Shown here in pieces: positions 35,104-45,366 of a DNA stretch of 64,000 bases. Numbering within the stretch: position 1 is the stretch's first letter; the number at the start of each line of letters is the position of its first letter. Under the pieces are notes generated by a model. It made no database searches. It worked only from the letters and a program-made list of their open reading frames with translations, and had not been told where the DNA came from. The DNA lies in the NCBI GenBank assembly GCA_019694975.1, contig JAIBAY010000004.1, positions 1-64,000 of the forward strand. Reading direction: 5' to 3'. Origin of the DNA: Chitinophagales bacterium (lineage in GTDB: Bacteria > Bacteroidota > Bacteroidia > Chitinophagales > UBA10324). Position numbers and translations under genes: made by a program.

Positions 35104-36354
35104 CAGCAGCGTCTTGCCAATGCTTTCATTGTTTTCAGCCATCAGCGCTGCTCTTGCCAGCAGGGCATTGAAGTAAGAGAAGAAAACTACACCGGCTTCC
35201 GATTCTAACATGCTTTCGGTAACCATGCAAAAAAGGAATAACAGCAGAAACAATGTGTACACCGGTTGCCGCGCCGGCACAGCGGCCCTGAGTGCGGCAA
35301 TAATGGAAATGATAAACAGGAGTAACCCGGGAATGCCAATAGCGAGGGCCATCTGCAGGAACTGATTGTGTGCATTCAGTTTATCGTTCAGCGGCGATAA
35401 GAGATTATTCTCTTTGTATTGCTGCAGCAGTGCATCGGTAACATCGCCGGTGCCCACGCCGAAGGGATGCTCCTGAATGACCTGCAGCGAGCTTTGCCAG
35501 ATAACTTTTCGCATGGTTACGCTATTCGGGGCATTATTGGTGTAAGGCTCTTCCAGTTGCGACTGCATTTTCTCCAGCCGCATTTTTGCTTCCGGCACAA
35601 AAAATATCACCAGTAATAAGCTGCCAACCATCCCTGCACTGATGGCAATGCCTGTCAGCAGATTTGTTCTCCGTGCAAAATAATACAGCAGCAAAGCAGG
35701 TAAGAGCAACAGCAGGGCAATCATTTCCTGCCGTGCGGAAAGTAAAAAGATCATGAGTATGAAAAAAACAATGGCGGTTCCTGAAATTACGGCATTGCCG
35801 AACAGGTGATTATTTTTTCTTTCCAGGAAAGGAAGCATCAGCGTGATGATGCTGAAGAGCAGATACATGGAGCAATACGAGGGATGAATGGCCAGCGGGG
35901 CAGTCAGGTTGGTGTAGGTAAAATGGTTCGTCCCGTTTGAAAAAAAGGAGACGGTGGCGATGGAGAGAAGCAGGAGGCAGCAAAACAAACAACCCAGCAT
36001 AAAAAAACGGAAGACCACCCTTATCGGCGGAAGTACCAATTTGCCTGGTGCGAAAAAAAATAGAGGGAACAGCAACATGGATATCTTCAAGAGCAGGTTT
36101 TCGGTGCCTGCTGACAAATGAACCGTCGCGATCATGCCTAGCAGGTATGCAGCATATACTCCGGTAAAAAGCAGCGCCAGCGGTTGCCGGAAAATGATCT
36201 TCAGCTTTAATATGATATTGCCATCCGCCAACCAGATGATGGTAAGTGCTGCTATCAGAAAGCCGGTAGTCCGCGGAAATGCCGGCAATAGAAAAGCAAT
36301 GGCGATAACAAAGAATGAAAACAGGTGGCCGAGAATGTTTCTAGCGGAAGGCAT
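35098..36354 (-). CDS. Second O-antigen ligase/polymerase-like membrane protein
   Basis: A 418-residue polytopic protein, a distant paralogue of the one at 33098 and facing it from the other side of the glycosyltransferase. The periplasmic loop motif is VIQEHPFGVGTGDVTDALLQQY followed by LNAHNQFLQMALAIGIPGL. Either could be a polymerase (Wzy) or a ligase (WaaL); the sequence does not separate these. It converges with and overlaps the glycosyltransferase gene by 6 bp. Confidence 0.8.
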   Translation of the reverse strand: MPSARNILGHLFSFFVIAIAFLLPAFPRTTGFLIAALTIIWLADGNIILKLKIIFRQPLALLFTGVYAAYLLGMIATVHLSAGTENLLLKISMLLFPLFFFAPGKLVLPPIRVVFRFFMLGCLFCCLLLLSIATVSFFSNGTNHFTYTNLTAPLAIHPSYCSMYLLFSIITLMLPFLERKNNHLFGNAVISGTAIVFFILMIFLLSARQEMIALLLLLPALLLYYFARRTNLLTGIAISAGMVGSLLLVIFFVPEAKMRLEKMQSQLEEPYTNNAPNSVTMRKVIWQSSLQVIQEHPFGVGTGDVTDALLQQYKENNLLSPLNDKLNAHNQFLQMALAIGIPGLLLFIISIIAALRAAVPARQPVYTLFLLLFLFCMVTESMLESEAGVVFFSYFNALLARAALMAENNESIGKTLLL

Positions 36355-36728
36355 CTATAAGGCAGTACATGAAATGCAGGCATGGCTGAATGGCATGCGT
36401 GATAGCGAAGTAAGTAAAATCAAATGATAACAGCGGCCATTATTTTGCAATCGGTAACGGATTGCTTCGGACGGCAGACTTCAAGGTGTCTGTGCGGAAA
36501 AGGGCTGACGGAACAAAATAATGATCCAAACGTATGACCGGATATCAGCCACCATCTGTCAACTGTTACTATACTTAAATTCATACCTTGTTGCAGGCAC
36601 CACCATTTATTACGGTGCAGCCACCAGGCCAAATAAATATCGGGATGCAGGAAGAATCAGTACCGGAGTATAAACAGCAGCAGGCAAAGAATGACATGCT
36701 GTTGCTTCAATGTCTGCAACAAAAGAGA
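36355..36728. other. Gap before the esterase-like surface protein
   Basis: The frame of the downstream gene is open from a TTG at 36588, but the family-like signal peptide begins only at 36729, so this stretch is taken as non-coding. A TACCTTGT sequence at about 36582 is a poor -7 match. No repeats or RNA genes were seen. Confidence 0.5.
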
Positions 36729-39700
36729 ATGTTTATTCAGCAGGTATGGCGGATGGCCACTGCAGCATGTATATTGATCTTGTTGCTTTCGCCGCAGCTG
36801 ACTGCGAAGCAGGTAAGTACGCTGACGGCAGTACACCGTCACGGACAGGTTTTCCTCACCTGGAACAACCATCCCAATAATAATAATTACTACAAGGTGT
36901 ATCGTTCCCTGTCACCCATATTGCATGGGTCTCAGCTGGCAGGCTGCGAATATCTAGGATGGGTATCTCAAAAGAGTGCCATTGATTTTGATCTCACTGC
37001 CCATTTCAAACAAAATTATTACCTGGCTATTGATTCGGGTGGCACACCGCTCGCACCGACGAAAGGGCTGATGGTAGCCACTACACTGGTCACCGGTACT
37101 TATTACTATGCTGTTACCATTCTTTTCAATGGCTCAGAAGACACCACCATAACGTATGGCATTAATTCCCTCGCTACACCAGTAACAGAAACAGTAGCAA
37201 CACCGCTGCCTGTTTTTCAACGAACATTGGTGATTGGCGGAAGCATGGTGGAGGCGTATGCAAATTTCATCAGTTTTAAAATTTCCGTGACTGAACCGCC
37301 GGTTAATGCGGCAGGATTCCTTGCGACTGATTTCCTGCTATACAGAAACAACAGCACCGGCCATCAGCCGCTTGTAGTATACTGGCATGGCGGCGGCACT
37401 GATTTTTTCGCCAATATCGCGCAGGTCACCTCGGATGAGATGAATCTGAATATTGAACAATTGTTCCCCAGCGGGGCAATATCAGGATACTGGGGCGGTA
37501 ATTCCGGGTATAATATTTACACGAAGGAGATGTTTGTTCCCGTTTCCGGCATCAACTATAATTATTACCAGGCGCGATATAGATCCACCATCGATTGGGC
37601 GATCCGAACTTTGGATATCGATTCCAACAGGATTTATTACCATGGTTCCTCTGCCGGTGCATGCGGCGCCATATTATCAGCTGTTACATATCCGGAAAAG
37701 ATTGCCGCAGTAACGATTTCTGTTCCCTGCTTTAATGTTGGATTTATGAATGATTCCGTTACAACGAATTCGTTTAACGCAGGGGGCAAAAACCGAATTG
37801 ATGTCGACAGGCTCCTGGGGCAGGTGAGTACGAATCTGCCCACCAACCTCGGTGACAATACATTTGATGTGGTAAACTGCGCATGGCTGCTGCATAAATA
37901 TAAAACGCGCGACCTGCCTCCCATTTATGCCATCAACGGCAAAATGGATTCAACCGTCGGCTGGACGGAAAAAACAGTTTACTATGACTCCGTTACTGCG
38001 AATGCTGCAGGAGGTTATTATTTCTGGGATCAGCGAAGCCATGGAGCAGCAGAAGGATTTTGGACAATAGAGAATTTTGATCTGTTCAGGTACCGGCGCA
38101 ATTGTTCATACCCTGCTTTCAGCAAAAATTCGCTGGACGAAGATCCGGGCAATGGCAGCCGTACAAGCGGCGAGCTGTATGGTAGTGTAAACGGCTCGCT
38201 TGATTGGACGGCAGATGTTAGCGACAGCATCAACTCGTGGACGGTGCGTTGTTTTGTCCGGAATCTCTACGGTGCAGACAGTCAGTTAGTCGTTTATCCC
38301 GAATCCGCATTAGTGTCTGTAACTCCGCGGCGGCTGCAGCAGTTTCATCCCCCGGAAAATACTATTGTCACCTGGAAAGTATTTCACCGGCAGCAGGTCA
38401 GTCAGTCGGGATCAATACTCTACCGTGGCGGCCTGATCACCCTCGACAGCATCAGGATTTATAAAGACACCATACAGCTGCAGCTTCAGTATTCGACCAC
38501 GGATACACTGTATGAAGACTTAGATGAAGACAGTTTTGGCAATGCCGGATCATGGCTGATGGGAAGTTCATCCTATGCGGGCTATGTCACCAATCGTGAT
38601 GATTGCAACGACAATGATGCCGGCATACATCCCGGTGCGACCGAAAACTGCAACAGCGCCGATGACAACTGCAATAACCTCACGGATGAAGGAACAGGAT
38701 ACCGTTTATATGCCGATGCAGACGGTGATGGATTTGGCAATGTAATAGATACGGTGCGAGCTTGTGATGCCATGGCAGGCTATGTGGCTGACGCTTCGGA
38801 TTGCAACGATAATGTGTCCAGCATGCATCCCGGCGCTGAGGAGCTGTGCAACGATGCGGATGATAACTGTGATGGGACAATTGATGAGAATGTGCGCATA
38901 ACTTTTTATGCGGATGCAGATGCTGACGGCTATGGCAATAAGAATGAAACAACCTATTCCTGTGTGCTGCCTGCCGGTTATTCTATGGATACTACCGATT
39001 GCAATGATGCCGATGCCGGCATACATCCCGGCGCATCAGAAACCTGCAATGACGCCGATGATGATTGCAATATGCAATCCGATGACGGACTTGTGCAGAT
39101 TATTTATTACCCGGATGATGATGCCGATGGCTATGGCAGAGAAGAAGGATTCATCAGCACCTGCCAGTCCACCCCGCCATCAGGCTATGCCACCAACACA
39201 GCAGACTGCAATGATGGAGCGGCCACAATTTTCCCGGGCGCCACCGAAGTCTGCAACAGCCTTGACGATGATTGTGATACACAGGTTGATGAGGAGGTGG
39301 TGCCGGCGGTTATCTCCCCTACGGGAAACATCACGATATGTGCCGGATCTGGACAATTGTTGCAGGCGGAAGTCAGCACAAGCGTCGGTTATCAATGGAT
39401 CAAAGACGGCACTGCTATAAATGGCGCAACCGATGCTGCTTACATTGCCACCGAAGACGGCACCTATTCCGTACTGATCACATCGGGCAGCTGCAGCCAG
39501 CTATCACCAGGCACAACGGTCAACAGTAAGGCATTACCCAAATCAACCATAACACCTGCCGGAACCATTAAGCTTTGTCCTGGTTTGCCGCTATTGCTGA
39601 AAGCGAACACGGGTAATGATTTCACCTATCAATGGATGTATGAAGGCCTACCGGTCACAGGTGCTACAGGCAGTGAATATAATGCTGTGTCAGCAGGCGG

Positions 39701-40301
39701 TTATGTGGTGATGGTCACTAATAACGCAGGCTGCACCAAAGCATCTCCTGTAACTACGTTACAGAATTATGCAGGCGCAAACGCAAAGATTACCGTTACA
39801 GGCGATCTGAATATATGCAGCACCGGTTCTGTACAGCTTAATGCGAAAGTGAATGCCGGCTATACCTATCAGTGGTACTTAAATAATGCGGTAATAGCCG
39901 GTGCTACCGGCGAGAGCTTTACCGCTGCTGTTGCAGGAAAGTATAAATACCTTGCCACCACGGCAAATGGCTGTTCTGATTTTTCCGGCAAAAAAACCGT
40001 TGCAGGATGCCGGCTTGATGGCGTTGAAGCGACAGCGATAGCCGGAATTAATATTTACCCCAATCCGGCTGACGGAATTTTTTATGCGGACCTGCAGCTT
40101 CCGCAACAGTATGAAGGTGCAGTCAGCATCAGTGTGATCAATTACTACGGACAGACGGTATATGCTGCGGAGGCAACCATTAAAGACGGAATGCTGCATC
40201 AACCCATTTTAGCGCATGCAGTGATGCCGGCCGGAACCTACCTGATTAAAGTCACGGCAGATCAAATTTTATACATTGGTTCGGTGGTGATTATCGATTG
40301 A
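36729..40301 (+). CDS. Secreted esterase-like protein with MopE repeats, Ig-like domains and T9SS tail
   Basis: About 1190 residues. A signal peptide (MATAACILILLLSPQLTA) leads into a fibronectin-like strand region. An alpha/beta hydrolase domain follows, with oxyanion WHGGGTDF, nucleophile GSSAGA, Asp in INGKMDSTVGW and His in QRSHGAAEGF. Five MopE-type blocks follow, each with DCND..., PGA, CN and DD.C....DE (calcium- or metal-binding-like). Three Ig-like repeats (YQW...G) then lead to a C-terminal sorting domain that begins NIYPNPADGIF. The start at 36729 is preceded by AAAAGAGA. It probably acts at the cell surface on a polymer or polyester; the substrate is unknown. Confidence 0.85.
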   Translation: MFIQQVWRMATAACILILLLSPQLTAKQVSTLTAVHRHGQVFLTWNNHPNNNNYYKVYRSLSPILHGSQLAGCEYLGWVSQKSAIDFDLTAHFKQNYYLAIDSGGTPLAPTKGLMVATTLVTGTYYYAVTILFNGSEDTTITYGINSLATPVTETVATPLPVFQRTLVIGGSMVEAYANFISFKISVTEPPVNAAGFLATDFLLYRNNSTGHQPLVVYWHGGGTDFFANIAQVTSDEMNLNIEQLFPSGAISGYWGGNSGYNIYTKEMFVPVSGINYNYYQARYRSTIDWAIRTLDIDSNRIYYHGSSAGACGAILSAVTYPEKIAAVTISVPCFNVGFMNDSVTTNSFNAGGKNRIDVDRLLGQVSTNLPTNLGDNTFDVVNCAWLLHKYKTRDLPPIYAINGKMDSTVGWTEKTVYYDSVTANAAGGYYFWDQRSHGAAEGFWTIENFDLFRYRRNCSYPAFSKNSLDEDPGNGSRTSGELYGSVNGSLDWTADVSDSINSWTVRCFVRNLYGADSQLVVYPESALVSVTPRRLQQFHPPENTIVTWKVFHRQQVSQSGSILYRGGLITLDSIRIYKDTIQLQLQYSTTDTLYEDLDEDSFGNAGSWLMGSSSYAGYVTNRDDCNDNDAGIHPGATENCNSADDNCNNLTDEGTGYRLYADADGDGFGNVIDTVRACDAMAGYVADASDCNDNVSSMHPGAEELCNDADDNCDGTIDENVRITFYADADADGYGNKNETTYSCVLPAGYSMDTTDCNDADAGIHPGASETCNDADDDCNMQSDDGLVQIIYYPDDDADGYGREEGFISTCQSTPPSGYATNTADCNDGAATIFPGATEVCNSLDDDCDTQVDEEVVPAVISPTGNITICAGSGQLLQAEVSTSVGYQWIKDGTAINGATDAAYIATEDGTYSVLITSGSCSQLSPGTTVNSKALPKSTITPAGTIKLCPGLPLLLKANTGNDFTYQWMYEGLPVTGATGSEYNAVSAGGYVVMVTNNAGCTKASPVTTLQNYAGANAKITVTGDLNICSTGSVQLNAKVNAGYTYQWYLNNAVIAGATGESFTAAVAGKYKYLATTANGCSDFSGKKTVAGCRLDGVEATAIAGINIYPNPADGIFYADLQLPQQYEGAVSISVINYYGQTVYAAEATIKDGMLHQPILAHAVMPAGTYLIKVTADQILYIGSVVIID

Positions 40302-40409
40302 GATGAAGAGCGGATGTTTCGGCAAAACGGGAAAAATATCAATGATGAAGAATACATTGATTTCATGAACGGCCGGATTCACTGAAAATTGATCTGCAAC
40401 ACAACCACC

Positions 40410-41270
40410 TCACTTCTTAATGCTGAATTTTTCACCCGGCAGATAAACGGATACATCAATATCATTGGCGCCAACGAGGTGATTTTTTCCTTTACGGATC
40501 TGATCGGGTGTTTCTATCACCAGCACTTCACTGAGGCCGGTTACCGTCGCAGAGTCATCGTGTACAATGATGGCTGTAGCTTCATCAATGCCGATACACT
40601 GATAATGCGGATGGCTGATCACAGCGGAAAACAAACGGTTATAACGGCTTCGCGCAATGAAGTGCATATCAACGATTACGCTGTCGAGCAGGCCCAGGCC
40701 TTCTTTCAGCTCGATGTTGGAATCGAGCAGCACCGGAAAGGTAGGCGCATATGCGGTATCCATCAGCTGATTGCCGGTAATCATCAGGCTGCTCATAATA
40801 GCAGCACCGGCGCTCGTGCCACCAACAGTTGCTCCCATCCGGTACGCCTGCTGTATGGTTGCTTTCACCGTGCTGCCCGCAATCAGCTGCATCATCCGCA
40901 GCTGATCACCGCCGCCGATAAAGATGATTTTGGAACGCTTCAGCGAATCAAGTTTCGCAACATCCTGTATGGCCGCGGAGTCAAACTTCACGCATCGTTG
41001 CCCGGTCATGCGCTGCAGCTGATCATTGATCCAGAAGTAGGAACTGTCATAGGTACTTGGCAGTGTAATGGCTGTCATGAGGTCTCCCTGTTTCCATCCC
41101 GACAGTATGATCATTTGCTGCATCAGCGTATCATCACGGTCGCCGCCGCCGATGATGAAAAGCGTGCCGGAGGTGTTTTCCGGTTTATGTTGTGGTTCAT
41201 TATTGGCAACATGACAGGCAGATAAAGAAAGCAGCAGGACGGCTATAATGGTATGAAAGAGTTGATGCAT
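40410..41270 (-). CDS. Cyanophycinase-like peptidase (family S51) lipoprotein
   Basis: A 286-residue protein with a lipoprotein signal (LSLSAC, lipid Cys about residue 19). The S51 features are GTLFIIGGGDRDD, FIGGGDQLRMMQ and the nucleophile GGTSAGAA. Cyanophycinases cleave the storage polymer multi-L-arginyl-poly-L-aspartate to dipeptides, but other S51 members are aspartyl dipeptidases, so the substrate is open. No cyanophycin synthetase is in the window. Secretion suggests use of an external peptide or polymer. A long frame on the opposite strand is only a shadow. Confidence 0.85.
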   Translation of the reverse strand: MHQLFHTIIAVLLLSLSACHVANNEPQHKPENTSGTLFIIGGGDRDDTLMQQMIILSGWKQGDLMTAITLPSTYDSSYFWINDQLQRMTGQRCVKFDSAAIQDVAKLDSLKRSKIIFIGGGDQLRMMQLIAGSTVKATIQQAYRMGATVGGTSAGAAIMSSLMITGNQLMDTAYAPTFPVLLDSNIELKEGLGLLDSVIVDMHFIARSRYNRLFSAVISHPHYQCIGIDEATAIIVHDDSATVTGLSEVLVIETPDQIRKGKNHLVGANDIDVSVYLPGEKFSIKK

Positions 41271-41340
41271 GATATCAGCCAGTTAAATGGTAAAGCGTTA
41301 GCGTAAAAGCAGTGCGTACGGACTGAGCGCTAAGATATCA

Positions 41341-42096
41341 TTAAGCCGATTCCTTCAGCTTGTTTTTCACTTCTTCCCATTTTCTCCTTGATACGTCCAC
41401 TTCCATGTCATCTTCCATCAGGAGCCGGTGTGTATTCAGGATGCTGCGCACATAGCGCCTGTTTACGAGATGCGATTTGTGCACGCGCAGAAAACGGTGT
41501 TCATCGAGCAGGTCGGCAAAGTCTTTCAGCGTGCGTGATGCCAAAAGCTTTTTATGCCCGCGCAAGTGAAACAGGGTATAGCTGCCATCGGCTTCGAGCC
41601 GTATTATCTCCTGTATCGGAAGAAAGAGGGTGCCTTCCGTGGTGGCGATGGCCAGCTTAAAGTCATCGGTTGTTTTCGCGCGGAGGTTGCTGATAAAATT
41701 CTGCAAAACAGGAACGGGTGTATGGGCACTCCCTTTCTTATCCCTGAATCGTTGCACGGCATTCTTCAGTTCATCCGGGTTGATGGGTTTCAGCAGGTAG
41801 TCAAGTGCGCTGTAGCGGATAGCCCTGATGGCATAATGATCAAAGGAGGTGATAAAAATAATTTCAAAGGAAACCGGATCAATCCTGTTGAGCATATCGA
41901 AGCCGCTGCCGCCTGGCATCTCAATATCGAGAAATACCAAATTGGGCTGATGGCGTGCAATAGCCTGCAATCCTGAAGCGGCATCGCTGCAGTTGGCTAC
42001 CAGCTGCAGATCGGTAAAGAAAAGCTGCAGGTAGTCTTGCAGCGATTTGCGCGTAAATTCATCATCATCAATAATAATGGCTTTGTAAATGCTCAT
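41341..42096 (-). CDS. LytTR-family response regulator
   Basis: A 251-residue protein. The N-terminal receiver has DDDEF, phospho-acceptor Asp in FLDIEMPGGSG, Thr in FITSFD and Lys in LLKPINPDEL. The C-terminal LytTR DNA-binding domain has LEADGSYTLFHL and FLRVHKSHLVNRRYV. It lies 88 bp downstream of the hybrid kinase on the same strand. LytTR regulators usually pair with LytS-type kinases; here the likely partner is a hybrid kinase, which is unusual. Confidence 0.92.
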   Translation of the reverse strand: MSIYKAIIIDDDEFTRKSLQDYLQLFFTDLQLVANCSDAASGLQAIARHQPNLVFLDIEMPGGSGFDMLNRIDPVSFEIIFITSFDHYAIRAIRYSALDYLLKPINPDELKNAVQRFRDKKGSAHTPVPVLQNFISNLRAKTTDDFKLAIATTEGTLFLPIQEIIRLEADGSYTLFHLRGHKKLLASRTLKDFADLLDEHRFLRVHKSHLVNRRYVRSILNTHRLLMEDDMEVDVSRRKWEEVKNKLKESA

Positions 42097-42184
42097 ATCG
42101 TATCAGTTACGCGGTAAGTGCTGATGTTACGCGGATGACATTTTTTTTATGACAACAGTTAATGCCGGGATTATTTTCTTCCGA

Positions 42185-45175
42185 TCATAAAATTTTCTCA
42201 AGCTCCTTTTCAATCCTGCTTACTGCCAAGTTACAACCTTCGCTGAGTTGTGTGATCAGGCCTTCCAGTTCCTGCGCGGTAAGCGCCATTGCCCTGGTTT
42301 CAATTTCATGCAAGATCAGCACTTCTTTTTTCATTTCGAAAAAACTTAACTGTGGTTTCAGCCGGTGTGCCGCCTCACAGATGCTTTCACGGTCCTGCGC
42401 AGCGGATACTGTTTTCAATTGTTGTATCCTTTCCGGTACGAGTCGCAGAAACTGACTGAAATATTCCTGCTGCTTCACCGGATCATTATCACATATATCA
42501 CGCAGGCGTGTGAGGTCAATGCTTCCGGCCGCAGCGAATGCATGTGGCAAGGTGTCCTTGCCTTTTGTTTCATGCTCCAGTATTGATGGTTGCGTTTCAT
42601 GCGTCATTTGTATCGCATTGCGGTGCATTACTTTTCCAATCTCCTGCAGCAACTCTTCTTTCCTGAATGGCTTGGCCACATAACTATTCATGCCGGCCTC
42701 CAGGCATTTCTTCAAGTCGCTGCGGATAACACTGGCCGTAAGGGCGATGATGGGCACCTGTGAAAGCGGTGGAGGAAAGGCAGACCTGATGATTTCTGTT
42801 GTTTCATAGCCGTTCATTTCCGGCATCTGAATATCCATGAGTATGAGGTCGAAGAATGCCGGCTTCTCCGGAGTTGTCTCATTTTCCGCCTGGTACTTTC
42901 TTAGCAGGCCTAACACTTCCTTTCCATTATTCACCACTTTAATTTCCACTTCCGGAATCATTTTTTTCAGGGTATCCACCGCCACCATCTGATTATGTTC
43001 ATTGTCTTCCGCCAGCAGAATTTTTAATCCGAACAGATCATCTGCAGAATATCCTTCTTGCGGGTGCTGAAAGGAATGCAGCTGCGCGTCTGATGCCGGT
43101 TCCATGTGCAACACAAACGAAAAAACAGAACCGGCCCCGGGCTCACTCTCCAATTCCAGTTTTCCACCGAGTATTTCCACCAGGTTTTTTGAGATGGTGA
43201 GCCCGAGACCTGTGCCGCCGTATCTGCGTGTATCAGTTGTATTGGCTTGCGTGAAGCTTTCAAATATTTTCAGGCGCTTCTCCGGTTCTATGCCGATACC
43301 GGTGTCTGTCACCGAAAAGCGCAGGGCAACAAGCCCGCTTCCGGAAACCGGCGCTGCATTTTTCTCCGGCCTCTCAATGGTAATCGTTACACTGCCGGCT
43401 TCCGTAAATTTGATTGCATTGCCTGCAAGGTTTAACAAAACCTGTGAAAGCCTCGAAGGGTCACCGAGCAGTACGGGAGGAACATCGCCGGCTATTGCGG
43501 TGCTGAACAGCAGCCCTTTTTCATCCGCTTTCAGCTGCAAGGTGTCGCTTACACTGGTAACCATCTCCTGCAATACGAATGGAATTTTTTCCGCTACCAT
43601 CCTGCCGGCTTCCAGCTTGGAGAGATCAAGTATATCATTAATGATGACCAGCAGGTTTTCCGAAGCATGTTTGATAACGGAGAGATAGTGGCGGTTCTTT
43701 TCATCCTGCGGTTCATCGAGCAGCAGGTTCGTCATGCCTATCACGGCATTCATCGGTGTGCGGATCTCATGACTCATGTTGGCCAGGAACTGCGACTTGA
43801 ACTGTTCACTTTTTTCGGCACGTTGCCGGGCCTGTTCTATCAGGATATTTTTAGCGGCAAGTTCCCGGGCACTGCGTTGTTTGATGACGAAGCGGTTCCA
43901 AAGCAGGGCAGCAATCAGCAGCAGCAGTAGTGCACCGGCAATAAATATATTTTTCAGTTCGCGCTGACGGCGCACTTCTTCCGCCTGAAGCAGCTTGTCT
44001 TTGTTCAGTAATACAATGGCTTTGTCTTTCTGTTCTGTTTCAAACTGTGCCTGCAACTCGAGCAACTTCCTGTTTTGCAGCCGTTGATTTACCGAGTCTT
44101 TCAATAACATGGCCTGTGCCAGTGCAGCATAAGCACTTTTGTAATCACCTGCCGCAGACTGTGCCCTGGCGATTCCTTCAAGGCAGTTGAGTTGTTCGTA
44201 TTCCTGTTCTTTTATTCCCTTCACGGATTCAAGGCCCGCTGAAAATGACTGCAGCGCCTGCTTATGATCACCTGTTTCAAAATAGAGGTTACCAAGGTTA
44301 TACGACGCGGTGGACAGCAGGTTCATATTGCCGATTTGTGCTGAAGCTGCCACCGACTTTTTAAGGTAGCTGATGGCCAGTGGCCGGTTGCCTGTTTCAT
44401 GGTAAACTTCAGAGAGTGATATGGCGGTGTTGGCGATTCCTTCGAAGTCACTGTTATGCTCGGCGATACGAAGCGCATCGAGCAGTGTTGTTTCAGCCGC
44501 ATCTTTGTCTCCCAGCTTCAGGTATATGCCGCCCAGGTTGAGCTTGCATACACCGATTTGTTGTTCATTGCCTAACTCCGTTTGCAACGCAAGCGCTTTT
44601 TCCGTCCAGGGCAATGCAGCTGTCCAGTTTTCCTGGTACATGTAAAGCTGCGACATCGTGATGCTTGCACGTGCCAGCCGGTCTTTATTCTTTTCGGCTT
44701 CACTTAATTTAATTGCCTGCATCAAATCGGCAAAGGCAGCTTCATACCGGGCGGTGATGGTCAGCATGGTTGCCCTGTTGATATAAATCAGTGCCAGCCG
44801 GTTATTATCATTCAGCTTCAGCGCAGCTTCCAGCGCAAGGTTGGTATAGGCGAGAGAACTGTCGTAGGCGGTGATATTTTGAAAGTAGACACCAAGGTTC
44901 AGGCCGCATTGTGCGATCCCTTTCGTCCATGCTGCTTGCTTTGCGGCGGCAAGCGCTTGGCGGGTTAGCAGAATAGCACTGTCGGGATGCGTGTTTGCAT
45001 AGGTGGTCCCCAGCTTCCTGAGGGCATTGATGCGCATCGTATCGTCGGTTGCGCTTTGATATTCCATACGGTATTTTTCTGCATCGGTCAGTTCCTGCGC
45101 AACGGTTGGTGAAAAGCCCGCTGCGGGCAGCAGCAGGCAAACCGTAATGAAGGCGAATTGAAAAACAGTGCGCAT
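42185..45175 (-). CDS. TPR hybrid histidine kinase with receiver and Hpt domains
   Basis: A 996-residue sensor. A signal peptide (about 1-26) is followed by seven or more periplasmic TPR repeats to about residue 390 and one transmembrane helix (IFIAGALLLLLIAALLW). Next come a coiled coil, HisKA with His469 (SHEIRTPMNA), HATPase_c (NLAGNAIKFTE, GTGLGLTIS), a receiver with Asp781 (MDIQMPEMNGYE) and a C-terminal Hpt domain with His937 (AAHRLKP). The full His-Asp-His chain could pass phosphate to the LytTR regulator encoded next. The signal is unknown; the periplasmic TPRs suggest protein or peptide sensing. Confidence 0.92.
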   Translation of the reverse strand: MRTVFQFAFITVCLLLPAAGFSPTVAQELTDAEKYRMEYQSATDDTMRINALRKLGTTYANTHPDSAILLTRQALAAAKQAAWTKGIAQCGLNLGVYFQNITAYDSSLAYTNLALEAALKLNDNNRLALIYINRATMLTITARYEAAFADLMQAIKLSEAEKNKDRLARASITMSQLYMYQENWTAALPWTEKALALQTELGNEQQIGVCKLNLGGIYLKLGDKDAAETTLLDALRIAEHNSDFEGIANTAISLSEVYHETGNRPLAISYLKKSVAASAQIGNMNLLSTASYNLGNLYFETGDHKQALQSFSAGLESVKGIKEQEYEQLNCLEGIARAQSAAGDYKSAYAALAQAMLLKDSVNQRLQNRKLLELQAQFETEQKDKAIVLLNKDKLLQAEEVRRQRELKNIFIAGALLLLLIAALLWNRFVIKQRSARELAAKNILIEQARQRAEKSEQFKSQFLANMSHEIRTPMNAVIGMTNLLLDEPQDEKNRHYLSVIKHASENLLVIINDILDLSKLEAGRMVAEKIPFVLQEMVTSVSDTLQLKADEKGLLFSTAIAGDVPPVLLGDPSRLSQVLLNLAGNAIKFTEAGSVTITIERPEKNAAPVSGSGLVALRFSVTDTGIGIEPEKRLKIFESFTQANTTDTRRYGGTGLGLTISKNLVEILGGKLELESEPGAGSVFSFVLHMEPASDAQLHSFQHPQEGYSADDLFGLKILLAEDNEHNQMVAVDTLKKMIPEVEIKVVNNGKEVLGLLRKYQAENETTPEKPAFFDLILMDIQMPEMNGYETTEIIRSAFPPPLSQVPIIALTASVIRSDLKKCLEAGMNSYVAKPFRKEELLQEIGKVMHRNAIQMTHETQPSILEHETKGKDTLPHAFAAAGSIDLTRLRDICDNDPVKQQEYFSQFLRLVPERIQQLKTVSAAQDRESICEAAHRLKPQLSFFEMKKEVLILHEIETRAMALTAQELEGLITQLSEGCNLAVSRIEKELEKIL

Positions 45176-45366
45176 GTGTTTTGTACTCTATGCTGCAACT
45201 TAATAAAATTCAGGCAAGCATTCCGTAAACGCGGCCATTACATCAGGAGCGGAATGTGCCATGTAAAGGAAGGCTAAGGCCGTTTTACAATTGTGCACAA
45301 AGCAGTATGTACTGGTGGAATAAATGATGTTGCAGGCAGATCATGTTACAGGTAAGCATCACAAGA
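45176..45366. other. Non-coding gap left of repeat copy B
   Basis: Together with 45367-45605 this is a 430 bp stretch without a gene. Nothing but the repeat element at 45367-45483 stands out. Confidence 0.5.

Noticed and set aside
38580..39300. Regular DNA repeats that could suggest a CRISPR or tandem array
   Set aside because: They are coding repeats of MopE blocks in one long reading frame, with unequal spacing and no conserved DNA repeat unit.
40389..41225. Long plus-strand frame of 278 codons opposite the cyanophycinase-like gene
   Set aside because: The minus-strand frame has a lipoprotein signal and clear S51 motifs; the plus-strand translation shows no family features.
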